In this document: piece after piece, positions 21,250-32,823 of the stretch
How positions within the stretch are numbered: position 1 is the stretch's first letter
Layout: each line of letters starts with the position of its first letter
Origin: Gracilaria vermiculophylla
Taxonomy: Eukaryota; Rhodophyta; Florideophyceae; Gracilariales; Gracilariaceae
Length of the DNA stretch: 64,000 bases
Assembly (NCBI GenBank): GCA_019155205.2
Contig: JAHNZQ020000308.1
Span: 1,337,264-1,401,263 of the forward strand
Reading direction: 5' to 3'
Made by a program: the position numbers and the translations under genes
The notes under the pieces: model-generated
Told to the model about the DNA's origin: nothing
What the model saw: only the letters and a program-made list of their open reading frames with translations
The model's database searches: none

Positions 21250-22276
21250 CAAAATCATAACATCTTTATAAATATGGAATCTTTTTTGGGCGACTCAGTT
21301 ACTACTTTTTACACTTTTATGCTGCAAAACGCTGAAACAGCGTTTTGGAATCGAGGTAAAGTAGCCATTAATTGTCAAAATTTAAGTATTGTCCTAGCAA
21401 TTCTTTACACAGCTTTTCAAATGATAAACTGTGCTAAACTGCCTTCAATGGCCATAAACCATTCTTGATAATAAACGCCAAACATATTCAGTAATTTTCA
21501 GGTCCAGTGAGTGCGCTGGAAATTCCATGACGTTTATGTTTGCTTCTTGGAGATGATTCTGAAACCAATTTAGATTTGCGTACCGGTGCATTTTTTTAAT
21601 AAAAAACTTTTCTCCGTATACTCAATATCCAAAAGGTAGCATAAAGTAATTAAGAACTGCTTGGTAGCATGAAGAGTGCATATTGCCAGCAAAAAATGCA
21701 ATATGAGGTTTTACATATTTTGATGTACCAGTTCATACCGTTACAGATCCTACTTTAGAGTCTTTTAGTCAAAAGTCCAAAGCTTTTTTTCTAAGATCAT
21801 TCCGGTAATAATTATAACAATTCGGACCATCTAAGATTAATATTTGTTGTCAGAAAAAATGACAATGTGCCATTGCAGTTTCCACTACACCACGTTTGCA
21901 CACCACAAAATCCTTTTTTTGTTAACGACGATCGATTTGAACGAATTTTCTCTTCATTTTGGTATCCTTGAATAAACTTTTCTTTTTGATTTTACGCCAA
22001 AACGTAGATTTAGATACATTTAGGTTTAAGTTTTTCGCATTTTTTTAGCAAAACTTTCCCGCAACACAGTCCTCGTTTTGTACCTTGGTTATTTACATTA
22101 CGGAAAAGGTCTGAACGCCCTCTAATATTTTTTAGTTCACAGGTTGCTGGATGATTAGAAAAACGAAGAATTGTAACCGGATGGCGGTTCAAATGATGGC
22201 CAATTTCAGCATATGATTCTCCGTCAATCTTCAATTTTATGATTTCAAGCTGTTTGGAGCATAAAAGAGGTGACAC
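21250..22276 (-). pseudogene. Decayed Tc1-type transposase (copy 2)
   Basis: The N-terminal helix-turn-helix region is readable at 22276-22130 on the minus strand (KQLEIIKLKIDGESYAEIG, then RHPVTIL), matching copy 1. Downstream the frame is heavily broken. Sequence similarity to copy 1 continues to the left terminus, including the 3' region with the repeated inner terminal motif. Confidence 0.75.
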
Positions 22277-23915
22277 TAGTGTCTATCTGACCCAACGACC
22301 GCATATGAGGCCGAATGACGTCATATGAGGTCAATTGTAATTACTTCGTAATTATGTGAGAACATTAAAACGTTTCGCTTTTTTGTTCTGCTATCCTTAT
22401 AATGTTGTCGACGCCGGCAGCGCTGAAATTTATGTACTATAACCAAGGGCAAGTTGTTACTGTTCCATCAATCAGAGCCGTCAACAACATTCGTAAACTA
22501 TGGCATCGTCCACAGATCCTCGCAGAAATGCTGGAACAATTGTCAACAGCCGCGCTCGCATGGCTACCAGTGACGTGGAATGTAAACGCTATTATGGATC
22601 TTTGTAGAAGTCAGATACTATATGACGAATAGTTCAAAATGTTGATGTTCGCAGAATCAACAATTGAAATATCACATTCTTGACTGTAAACTTCTGTTTA
22701 CTCAATCGTGAGAAAGAAGTTACTATACCTTTATCCAGTATTAAATTCGGTACCTGTTTTGAACAGACCCCGCATGGTGCAGAAGAACAAAATCATGCGA
22801 TTGACCTGAATAGCATCGAAACTGCTGAAAGTGAAGCTACAGTTACACCACCGAATATGCATAATTTGCAAGAGCAGCCAGATGAATCGAAATCAGCATG
22901 CAATGTACAAACCGACTATTGCTCATGGTCGGAAATGGGAATCCTGTACGACGTTGATTCCTCTGAATGATTGTATGCATATGAATCAGTGGAAAGCTGT
23001 TGGCCGAGCAGGAGATCTTATATGATCACGTCACACTCTTTCAGGAATATCTGTATTGGATTTCTTTGTCTGGATGTTTCCCATGAATTACTTGGAATTT
23101 ATTTTGAACAGAACAAATATTCGACTAGAACGCAAAGGCGCTCGGAGGACATCAGGAGGGCAGGTGCTCAAAATTTTCGGAGTTCTTATTTTAATGACTC
23201 GTATTGCGCTTTCCAGCAGTGGCGATCTTTGGAGCATCGAGGCTATTTCAAAGTTCGTTTAAAGACCTAAAATTGAGCTTGGTATGTCACAAAACAGATT
23301 TGAATCGCTTAGAAGGTGCATATGTTTTAGGGGACATAGTATGACTGAAGAGAAATTAATCGCAAGATGGTCCTCCATAGCCGATTTTGTAAACGCGGTC
23401 AATAATAATCGCCGTTCTTTTGTCATACTACCACATGCTTTATGTTTCGACGAATGAATGTTACGGTGGTATGGATTAGGACGTCAAAGGATTGATATGC
23501 GGTTTCCCCATTATATAGCATTGGATAGAAAGCCCGAAAACGTTCTTGAAATGAAAGCTGTTTGTTGCGGACGAAGTGGTATAATGTTAAATATTGAACC
23601 CAATATGGGTGCCACTAATCCGGAACAGGATTTTGATTCCGATAATTCTCATGTAACGGCTATTCTACTTCTTTTGGTACAACAATGGGTTGGATCAGAT
23701 CGTTTCGTATGCGTTGATCCTTTTTATTTATCTGTTAACATCGCTAAAGCACTCATGGAAAATGGGTTAACATTTACTGAAGTAATCAAAAATGCCTTTC
23801 GGGAATTTTGTTAGCATCAAGATGCTTCATTTTCAATCATATTGCTTTAACTTATACGGTCGTATCTTTATGTATTTCACGTCTGCTTATGTTCTACTTA
23901 TTGTTTGTACTACTC

Positions 23916-23925
23916 TATATAAAGG
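23916..23925 (+). promoter_or_regulatory. TATA box in copia-1 5' LTR
   Basis: TATATAAAGG lies about 108 bp into the LTR and is identical in the 3' LTR (27844-27853). This is the expected position for the promoter at the U3/R border. Confidence 0.75.
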
Positions 23926-23931
23926 TCTCGT

Positions 23932-23956
23932 GGTCGGAGCTTTCTATGCTCTGACC
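23932..23956 (+). promoter_or_regulatory. Hairpin just downstream of the LTR TATA box
   Basis: A 9 bp stem with a 7-nt loop (loop TTTCTAT) would form in the RNA. In the 3' LTR (27860-27884) the stem GGTCAGAGC/GCTCTGACC is perfect; the 5' LTR copy has one G-T-type change. It lies in the probable R region. Confidence 0.6.
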
Positions 23957-24072
23957 TTAGAGACAACTTTTTTATCGTATCCACTCTTTCTCTCTGATAT
24001 GTTACTGGGCCTACTCGTGACACTACTGTGTACATCGATACTTTTAAAGTCTCTCAGTTGTTCTGTCCCGCA

Positions 24073-25005
24073 ATGGAGACGGACAAAATTCGAACTAAGC
24101 TTTTCGATAAAAAGAAAGACTACAAGCTGTGGCGCATCAGAGTCGAATCAGCCTGTGACGCCAAGGGTATTGGAAACGTTCTGCAGCAAAATTGGAATCC
24201 CATTTCCAGCGACGACGATAAACGCAAAGAGTTCGAAAACAACCAGAAGAAAGCAAGTGGAATCATTGTCGCCGCTCTTTCTAATGAAGCACTACGCGTT
24301 GTTCAATATGAAATTGGACATCCTCATAAGATGCTCAAGCGTCTTGACGACAGATATGCGTCAAAGTCTACTGCATCCCGTATGGCTAAAATGTGTGAGC
24401 TTGTTACCCTTCGATATTCTTGTATTGAGCAAAACATGGGTAAACACATAGACAAGATGGCAGGAATTGTAGAACATCTAGCGAGCATGGACACCAAACT
24501 CCCAGAAGAACTTGCTGTTGCCTTATTAGTCTCCTCTATATCTGCAACACAGCTGAATCCTGTTTGCGCAGCCATCAAAACTCTCCCATCACAGAATGTG
24601 ACCTGGGACACAGTTTCATCTCGTCTCCTTGATGAAACTCGATCGATTGCTAAAAGTCGGTTTCAGAAAATCAACTATGCAAAACCGAAGTGTGACATTT
24701 GCAAATGTTCTGGCCACAAAACAAAGAATTGTTATCTTAATCCTCGCAACCCTAACAATCGTCTAAACTTTGAGGATAAGAAAAGCAATAGGTCGCAGAA
24801 CTTGAACTCAGATAACCAAATATCTGACAAAAGAGATACGAGGAATGATTGGAACCATTCTTCCCATTCGAATACACGTAATCGAGCCGCAGTGGCAAGA
24901 GCAAGAGCTATGATGGCTCGGCCACAGGATGTACTCATGCTGGACTCGGGCACAACCACGCACCTTACTCCACACAGTTCTCGCCTTAGTGAGTCACAGT
25001 CATGA
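24073..25005 (+). pseudogene. copia-1 gag and start of protease
   Basis: The ATG at 24073 starts the gag-type frame (KDYKLWRIRVESACDAKG, a copia gag opening). It ends in a proper CCHC zinc knuckle CDICKCSGHKTKNC near 24690 and the protease active-site motif LDSGTTTHLT near 24945. The frame stops at 25003-25005 shortly after the protease motif. The rest of protease continues in other frames, so a frameshift has separated gag-protease from pol. An upstream in-frame ATG at 24028 is less likely to be the start. Gag packages the element RNA; protease would cut the polyprotein. Confidence 0.88.
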
Positions 25006-25020
25006 CACGTCCCGATTTCT

Positions 25021-27724
25021 TTGGGCGATGACTCTACGATCTACGCTACAGAACAAGGAATACGGAGAGTTGAATGGAACTTCGATGGAACTACTACATC
25101 CGTTGATCTAAGCAACACTCTTGCCTCATCAGACCTGGCCATGAGTTTTCTTTCGATCCCAGCTTTAACAGCGAAATGGATTGCCGTCCTATTCCTCCCA
25201 GAAGAAGCTCTCCTGATTGATATAGACAATGATCTTCAAATCCTTGGCTCTGCACCTAGACACACTGATGGCCTCTACTACATTCCAGAGAACTTTCGGA
25301 AATCAACTTCATCTCGTCGTGTATCAGAAGAGAACTCTGCCTTTATGGCTAAAGTGCGCTGTCTCTTGCGCTCCCGTTCTACCTCACAAGCCAAGCTATT
25401 AGAAAATGATGCAAAGACAGACAAAGACTCAGTAGATGACATTGTCGATGGAACTGTGTCTACATCACCGGAGAAGTTGAAAGTCGATGTTAATTTATGG
25501 CACTGGAGGTTGGCTCATGCCGTACACGAGAATGATATCAGACGAATGCTCAAAGAAAATCTTCTCCCGCTCAACAAGGAATTCAAAAGTGAATGCTTAC
25601 CTTGTACTAAAGGAAAGTACCGTAAAGCCTATCGTGATAGTCTTACTTCAAAATCTCAACATGGCCATTCATCGCACCAAAGAAAACGGTCCTTATGCCG
25701 CGTTGCTACAAGAGTATCCGCCTTACGCAAAACATCTTAAGGCTTTTGGGTGTCGTGCATTTGTGCTTCACAATGAAAAGCAGCTCCGAAAATTGGACCC
25801 TAAGCTCAGAGAGGGTGTCAATCTGGGACACATTCAAGGAGGAATGTACTACATCTTAACATCTGAAGGAGTAGTACAAACGAAGCATGTTCGTTTCTTT
25901 GAGTCCGAATTTCCTGGACTATCACTACTCACAACTTCGGTTATCAAGACAGCACAGAAAGAAGCTGATGACCACGCGCTGTTTCACATTCCTGACCCAG
26001 ATCCGTCAGTCCAAAGTGAAGACGACTGCTCCGTGCTGACCTCCTTGACACACTACCCAGTTAAGGATTCCACGTATGATCCAGACTTTGGTGGATATCC
26101 CTCCGATGTTGCAGAAAGTGGCGTCGCTTCATGCTCCGTTGCTCAAGTAATGCCATCAAGTATCAGTACCGGTGACGAACCAAGTCTACGACAGGCATTG
26201 AAATCTCCGGAAGCTTCGTTTTGGATGGAAGGCATTAAGAAGGAGTTTGAAACAATTGTCAACCTTGGCACATATGTCAACGCAGAACCTGGCCATGGAA
26301 AGGCAATTCCGTCTGGCATTAATTTGCGTCTTAAACGCGATCACAATGGTGCTCCTGCTCGATTCAAAGCCCGTCTTGTAGCAAGAGGCAACTTTCAAAT
26401 CAATTGCAACAAACCGGAGCTATATGCTCCTGTGCTCAACTTTGAGCTTTTTCGACCTGTTCTTGCTGTTTCAATCTCCCAGAATTGGGATCGTCAACAT
26501 GTTGATATCAAGGGAGCCTTTTGGCACGCTACAGTACCTGAGGACAACCCCATTTGGATTCGACTACCAACAATTCCGGGAATAACGGAAGCCGACGGTC
26601 GTGTAGTTAAACTAATCAAATCTCTCTACGGAACTCGTGACGCCCCGAAGTTATGGTTCGAAAATCTCTCCTCCTACTTAGTGTCAATTGGATTCAAGCA
26701 AGGAATATCACATCCATGCATGTTCACCTACAACAAAGAGGATAAATGTGTTATCGTTTTGGCCTACGTTGATGACATCAGTATTTTTGGATTCCCAGAA
26801 CTCACCAAGTGGGTCAAATCGAAACTCTCAGACCAGTATGCTGTCAGCGATCTAGGGAAGACGGATCTCTACTTGGGAGTATCCATCAAGGAAACCAAGT
26901 CAGCAGTGCATCTCCATCAGGAGCCACTAATTGACAATACTACCAAGATGTGTAACATGGAAACTGCAAAACCACTTTCCAATCCACTTCCTGATGGACA
27001 TTGCCTGTATGACGCGAGGTCGCCAAGAACCGAAGAACAATCTCTTCAAATGGAAACAATACCGTACAGAGAAACTCTTGGATCTCTTTAGTTCCTCAGC
27101 ACTCGAACACGTCCTGATCTTATTACTGCTGTCTCACTGCTCGGAAAATTTGCGTCCTCGCCGAAAGCACAGCATTGAAATTGTCTCAAAAACGTGGTGC
27201 GTTACCTGAAAGGGACACGTGATTTTTCACTCCGAGTGTCTAGAGACATCGATCTGGGTATTGAGGCTTGGTATGATACAGATTGGGCTCGAGACCTTGA
27301 CAAGCGGCGATCTAGGGGAGGTTACTACATCAGCATTGGCGACTTTCCCATAAATTGGAGCTCTAAGCTTCAAAAATCTACCGCGCTCTCTACTTCAGAA
27401 GCAGAATTTTACGCGTTGTCTGAGTGCATACGTCAATTGCAATGGGTTAGAAATGTTATGGAAGGAATTTCAATGCCTATTCTTGAACCAGTCCCAGTGC
27501 GTCAAGATAATTTAGGCACGATACAGTGGTCTAAGGAGTACCTGGGAATGAGAAGAGTGAAGCACGTGGATATCCGTTTCAATCATGTTCTGCCGTAAAA
27601 GAAGGATTAGTGGATATCATCTATGTACCTTCAAAAGAAAATCACGCTGACATCCTGACAAAGACACTCATTGAAAGATTGTTTACAATCCATCGTGATG
27701 CACTCTGTGTTACGCCCTTCTAAG
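25021..27724 (+). pseudogene. copia-1 pol: integrase lacking its catalytic core, then RT and RNase H
   Basis: The GAG-pre-integrase zinc-binding motif is present at about 25490-25620 (LWHWRLAH, then CLPCTKGKYR). It is followed almost directly by the integrase C-terminal segment (HLKAFGCRAFVLH near 25730), so the DDE core is missing in what looks like an internal deletion. RT occupies about 26180-26960 with KARLVARG, VDIKGAFWHA, LIKSLYGTRDAPKLW and the catalytic YVDD (near 26766). The frame stops at 27091. RNase H continues in another frame at 27194-27598 (YDTDWARDLDKRRS, STSEAEFYAL), and the final residues follow in a third frame. It is unable to integrate by itself. Confidence 0.9.
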
Positions 27725-27727
27725 GTC

Positions 27728-27736
27728 GAGGGGGGG
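27728..27736 (+). promoter_or_regulatory. Polypurine tract of copia-1
   Basis: GAGGGGGGG abuts the 3' LTR directly, as expected of a plus-strand primer site. Confidence 0.8.
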
Positions 27737-27927
27737 TGTTAGCATCAAGATGCTTTATTTTGAATCACATTGTTTTAACTTATACGGTCGTATCTTTATG
27801 TACTTCACGTCCGCTTATGTTCTACTCATTGTTTGTACTACTCTATATAAAGGTCTCGTGGTCAGAGCTTTCTATGCTCTGACCTTAGAGACAACTTCTT
27901 TGTCGTATCCACTCTTTCTCTCTGATA
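27737..27927 (+). repeat. 3' LTR of copia-1
   Basis: This is a 191 bp copy of 23809-23999 with the TATA box at 27844-27853 and the perfect hairpin at 27860-27884. It is followed by the AATTT duplication. Confidence 0.92.
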
Positions 27928-29000
27928 AATTTCCTATGAAACACATATCTGAAATCACTTTATGGAACAGAGGTAACTTTATATACATGGTTTGAAAGGG
28001 AAGCGTACCAATAGTGACATAATGGCCGTAGTGTGGACGGAGCGAGACAAAATGTATTTCATTTCAACCTTGGGCACGGGTAATCCAGGCACTCCTATTG
28101 CTAGGGAGAGATGGAGACTAGAGAGAACTATTTCTAAGAAAAATGAACTTCATGTTGCAATTCCTGAACTTTGTCAAGAATGCTACAGAACATGTTCAAT
28201 GATCGATCGCCAAAACAAAAGCCGACAAGATGATTTAAATCTTGAAAAGAAAATATATGAGAAAGAGTGATCATTTCGGCTCAAATGCTCCCTTTTAGCA
28301 ATTTGCATTGTGAATGCATGGAAACTGTATGAAGCAGCAAATGGAAGCAGGAGCGTGAAAAGTCCACATCAATTTTACTGTGAGCTGGCTGATGAATTAA
28401 TGGAAAACACCTGGGACACCACTTGTTTAATCAACAGAAATGAAACGGAAAATGAAAACACATATGAATGGCAAATGTTTGCTGGCACTGGCTTGAATGT
28501 AATTCAAACCAACAGAAGAAACAAAAAAAAAGGAATGATTACAAAAAGCCTATACTAAGGACGATGCAAGTATTGCAGAGGTATCACGAAATCAAAGTTT
28601 TTGTGTTCTGGAGGGTATTCAAGAAAAGAAGAGGAGGTGGTTTTAGGTTACAATGGTACTAACAGAGATTTTTTATGTAACACATTGAAGAGTGTCATGG
28701 CATATTGAAGCAAATTATTTTAAAGAAATGTCAACAACGATGGCAACGTTCCTTTTTTTAAGTAAAGTTCTACATTTAAATGCAAATTTGGAGCAAAACG
28801 TTTTTTGCCTTAAGCCCCCCACTAATTCAATCTGCGTTATTATGACTTGCTAGAATATTTAAACTGTATATCGAAACCGCGCCTTTAACAGATGTCCTCA
28901 TATTCTATCTGCTGTTTAACTGGGTGTTGAAAACGTTTTGAGACTGTAAATGGTTTTAGAATTAGTCGAGCTCCCGAAGGAGTTTTTGAGATTTTAGAAA

Positions 29001-29078
29001 CTCAGCGAGGTTCGAATTCAGGATTTGCTGCTCACGTGTAGTCTGGTGACCTCTGTGCTGCTGTGATAGCCCATGGCG
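29001..29078 (-). other. tRNA-like (SINE-head-like) segment inside piggyBac-like copy 2
   Basis: Homologue of 7325-7402. Here the B-box-like part reads ATTCGAACCTC with a canonical TTCGAAC loop, while the A-box-like part (CAGCACAGAGGTC) is more decayed. Presence in both copies means it was part of the ancestral element. Confidence 0.5.
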
Positions 29079-29400
29079 TGTTCTACAACTATTTATTGTT
29101 CACAGGGCATCCCAGAGAACAGGTTTTGAAATATAAGTTTTCCAATGTATTGGCCTATCGGTCAAATTCCAATTTTTCTATTTTTAGTTTTGCGTGATGA
29201 TGCGCTGACCTTATATGAGAACAATTTGATCTCATATGAGGTCATCACACCGGTTCGATAGACACTAAGCCCTGTTGATGGATGTTGTTTATGTGAGGAT
29301 ATGATTATGAAACAATGGTTACGTATATGTTATGCAAAAGGCGCACTGCAGTAGTACTTTGGTGCCTTTTCTAGGCATGAAATGAATTGGAAACGCAATG

Positions 29401-29550
29401 TATGTGAGTAGCCGTGGGATAAGCTTTGGACCTGGAGAAGGTGGAGATGATGGGAAGTTCTATAAGTTGAGAGTACGGTTTGTGGCCGTGACCACGGAGA
29501 TCGCGGACGAGGAGTGCAAGTGGAGGGTAGTCGAAAGAGGCCGGTTGTGA
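29401..29550 (+). pseudogene. Interrupted ORF of unknown function, right part
   Basis: This continues the frame of 21086-21135 across the Tc1-like nest and stays open for about 49 codons to the TGA at 29548. The segment is well composed (KFYKLRVRFVAVTTEIADEE). Further stops follow, then a 95-residue frame from 29620 in the same phase. Confidence 0.4.
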
Positions 29551-32441
29551 CAGCTGACGTGACGGAATGTGGCAGGTGTCGAATGGGTGGAAAGAAGGGG
29601 GTGAAGAAGGAAGAGAGTTATGAAGAGAACTCGCTGGTTTGAGAGTGTAGGAAAGGTGTCGGGAGAGGCGGAAAATACCTTTAAATACAAATACGAGATG
29701 GATGGTAAGTTAAAGGAGGAAATCCATTACGGATGTTTAGAGAAGAGGACGAAAATGGAGAAGGAGGAGATTGTACGGGACGATTTCTTCAAACTGGCGT
29801 TTCCGGAGACGGAAACGCAACGGCCTCTCGATGATGAGCTGTTTGGATGGAATGTTTCGAGATATGGGTGCGTCAGAGCGCTTTTCGAGCTACAAGTTCT
29901 TTGTTAACATTTTGGGAACGACGCACAGAACTCCACGGTACAAAAGCCATGTCTCCTGCATTCGATTTATACCAATGTCATGGAGGTACCTGTGGTTGAA
30001 TCGAATGCGAAAACTAGCTGGCACTCTAAAAAAATCATGATAACTACTTCAGCATTGTGAAGCTATCATTTTGTGCGGAAAATTTGAACCACATATTTAA
30101 ATCAGATTAAAAAAGCACAAACCACAACGACTCCGAGAACACAGGGGAGTAGTTAAGCGCCCAATGTTGACTCCTTTATCAGGGCTTTCATGTCACACCA
30201 CACAGAGAGGGCGGAAGGGATTAAAAGTTCCGGGGACCAGCCATTGCCTGGTGCCGAAACGTGTGTAGCAATCAATGCCATTAAGTCATCTATCTTACTA
30301 TAAATTGTAGAGAAACTGAAGTTCTAGACCTAGAAGATGGTTGCGTATCGCCCAGGCCCGAGGGTTAAACGGAATCCAAATTGAAAGGGCTGCATGGCGG
30401 GAAACATTCCAACCCGATGTAGCACTTTGTTCTGTGACTGCACCCTCCCTATCAGAGACTTTCATGGTGACCACGGTGATTCCGGTTCTCACGGTTTCTT
30501 CCAGCTGGTTATTCTCTTTTGGGGTACTCCTTATGAGCTGCATGTTACTGGTCAAAAAAATAAACCCGACCGTATGCCCGTTGATAACTGATAACAGGAC
30601 TTGTCTCAACGCCCACGCCCAAGCTTTAGTTGTTAACGACTCTTTCCACGGATGGTAATATACGAAGTTTCCACCTCGCGGATGCATGCTGTCGGGAGAA
30701 AGGTCGTAATGAGACGGTTCCAAATAAGGGATATTTTTCGCCTAGACGGAGTGGCAGATAAACTGGTCAATGATGTTAACCAAATGCTCGACTTCTTTCT
30801 TCATTGGCTTCGGAACCGAGGTGAATGTATAAATCATGAGGCCAGATACAATGGCGCAACTCTGGAAAAATGCACCATACATGATTCTTAACGAATGCCT
30901 CCGTAGGGAGAAACGCTGAAATTGGAGCGGCCCACTCCACCATAACGAAAATTCAATGCTTTAAATCGGCAGAGTAAATTCGTCGTGGCCCGATACACAT
31001 CCAGTATGGCAGAAGTTCCAAATTAAGTTATCGTGGGATCTTTAATTGACTCAACCACGGATGATGTGCGACGTTGTGACCGGAAAAATCTGCATGAGGG
31101 CGCTCGAATGCAAGGTTCTGGTGGAATATTAAGACCCCGAACCGAGAACATGAGTTTTGTTAAAACTGAAGACGGTCGAAGAAGGACCCGTGTTCGATCA
31201 CACCACGCAGATAGCGCAACACTGCTCGTTGAAGCGGTCCTTGTTGAATAAGGATATCTCTTTCAATCGAATGGTAGGAGAAATTGGTTGTCGGCTTGTT
31301 GACTGTGAGACTCACCCAGTGGGAGACTTCTCCATAGGTGCAGTACAACAAGAAGTCGATTTTGTATTCGCTGTAACACAGATTCGCGGCACAACGCGCT
31401 CTGGTGAAATTATCGGTAGCCAGCTTGGCCAGGCCGACGTGAGGCTGCTCCAAGTCTTCTCATCGTAACCTGAAGCGTTTTCAGGACAGAAAATATGCCT
31501 CTACAGCGATACGTGTGCTCTAGTCAAAGAATCCAACCATATCTCTTCCGAGACCAACTCGACGTTCGCCGCCCTACTCATAGGAGACCATATGCGCTTT
31601 CTCCAAAGCTATTTGATGGAAAAACCATGGCACGGTTGCGACCAAAAACGCATCCTCGCTAAAACTACGGAACAACACTGCTGAAGCGGAGATTTCCCCG
31701 GTGGCTATTGCCACAACTAGCATGGCTTGCGGAAATTACAGACAGCTCCTGTCACGTTGAGTGATAATGCCGGGGACGTTCAAGAAGCTGACCCTGGAAG
31801 CGGCAAGGAATGATATCCCGTAGTTGGGTATGCATCCACCAAAAGCCTATGGGATTCCAGGTTATGGCTTCTGTTCGTCGTTGAACGGTCCAACCAAAAA
31901 AAAGTGCGAACTCAGGGCGCTTGAATTCGAGTTGTTCGCTCGCAAAATAGATTATTGCGGTTTTGCGTCCCAAGGTGCCAAAGAACTTGATGAAGGCACT
32001 GGATGACGAAAGACCGGAATATCGGAGGTACTCATGGCAGTTTTTATGTTTTCATGTTTCAGCTCCTCGCACTGAAAGTTTGAAGCTCTCGGCGTTGAAG
32101 GAGAGGGCTATGTAGCGCAACCATTTGTGGTAAGATATTCAGTGGAAATTCATATATATTGTGATGTGCAGGTGAGCGACGCGCGCAAGGCGCGTTCCAC
32201 GTTTTTAACTCGCTCTGATGGCGCTTTCTTAAAACGGAATTAAGACAATGGAAACAATTCTAAACGTACTATAGTAGAGTCCAAGATCGCAATGCCGCGC
32301 AGTCCCAGTATGTAGGCCACATCCAGTAGTCAATACGCATTTTAACTAAAAATTCAAATGCGTTCCGTTCTGAGTCTTTCCGCCTTGCGCAGCGTCATAC
32401 TCCTCGCAGAGATACGCCACATAACACGGAATACTCACCCA
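29551..32441. other. Unassigned stretch; weak coding-like frames only
   Basis: A 95-residue plus-strand frame at 29620-29907 is in phase with the interrupted ORF just left and may be its tail. Frames on both strands between 30.3 and 32.0 kb (for example 30298-30723 minus and 31157-31468 plus) overlap, and none shows a recognisable motif. It could be an old degraded element. No terminal repeats were found. Confidence 0.4.
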
Positions 32442-32446
32442 TCTCG

Positions 32447-32759
32447 TGTCGGCAAACAACAGACGGGTCTTTGTTGCTCTGGAAAAGTAACACGAGTTCC
32501 TTGACTGTCCACAGGGATGGCGAGCAGAAGGAGAACGCGAGCAACGACGCGGGTCGTATGCTGTAGCAGTAGTTTACTGGTGCGACTACGTTCTCTGCAA
32601 GTCTGTGCTAAACGAGGCAGTTTTGGTAGACTAAGTACCACAGCGAATGGTAGCAAGACCGTTCTATAGTGCGCTATCGATATAACATACATACGCAGTA
32701 TCGACAAGAAAGATGCAACGTTGACGATAGACAGTATCGACAGTAGAATCATCTTCACA
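32447..32759 (-). repeat. 3' LTR of copia-2
   Basis: On the plus strand it starts TGTCGGCAAACA and ends CATCTTCACA. It aligns throughout with 38083-38396. Confidence 0.92.
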
Positions 32760-32823
32760 TTTGCAATTTTTTCCCGACGTCAACGTTGCGACTGGCGGTA
32801 GGAGTGCATCGTGATCGTACGGT

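Larger units (their letters stand above)
23809..23999 (+). repeat. 5' LTR of copia-1
   Basis: It starts TGTTAGCATC and ends CTCTCTGATA. It contains a TATATAAAGG box at 23916-23925 followed by a hairpin at 23932-23956. The end is not the usual CA, but both LTR copies agree on it and the target duplication places the boundary. Confidence 0.92.
23809..27927 (+). mobile_element. Ty1/copia-type LTR retrotransposon (copia-1), 4.1 kb
   Basis: It has two 191 bp LTRs, a 5-bp target duplication AATTT (23804-23808 and 27928-27932), a purine tract before the 3' LTR, and gag followed by pol with integrase remnants before RT, which is the copia order. By eye the LTRs differ at about 10 of 191 positions, so it is the youngest layer of this nest but not recent. 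Confidence 0.93.
22402..28695 (+). pseudogene. piggyBac-type transposase (copy 2), decayed and split by copia
   Basis: The frame starts at the ATG at 22402 and is homologous to copy 1 throughout. The core blocks are readable, for example ALDRKPENVLEMKAVCC (near 23520). The segment following the second acidic block is cut at about 23808 by the copia LTR and resumes at 27933 with PMKHISEITL. The third acidic block is RTCSMIDRQN (near 28195), which keeps the Asp that copy 1 has lost. Many stops and indels make it non-functional. Confidence 0.82.
22279..29265 (+). mobile_element. piggyBac-like DNA transposon (copy 2), split by a copia retrotransposon
   Basis: The termini GTGTCTATC and GATAGACAC are flanked by TA (22277-22278 and 29266-29267), as in copy 1. 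Palindromic subterminal motifs occur at both ends, slightly mutated (near 22304-22342 and 29209-29243). Removing the copia element plus one AATTT leaves about 2.86 kb. Confidence 0.85.
21136..29400 (-). mobile_element. Tc1/mariner-like element (copy 2) carrying a nested piggyBac-like element with a copia element inside
   Basis: The left end begins CGGTCTGTTTTAAAA and the right end, read on the minus strand, begins CATTGCGTTTCCAATTC; both are diverged forms of the family's termini. TA flanks both sides (21134-21135 and 29401-29402). The right 132 bp (29268-29400) align with the 5' leader of copy 1 (2400-2519), showing that the piggyBac-like element inserted into the leader of this copy. Confidence 0.85.
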
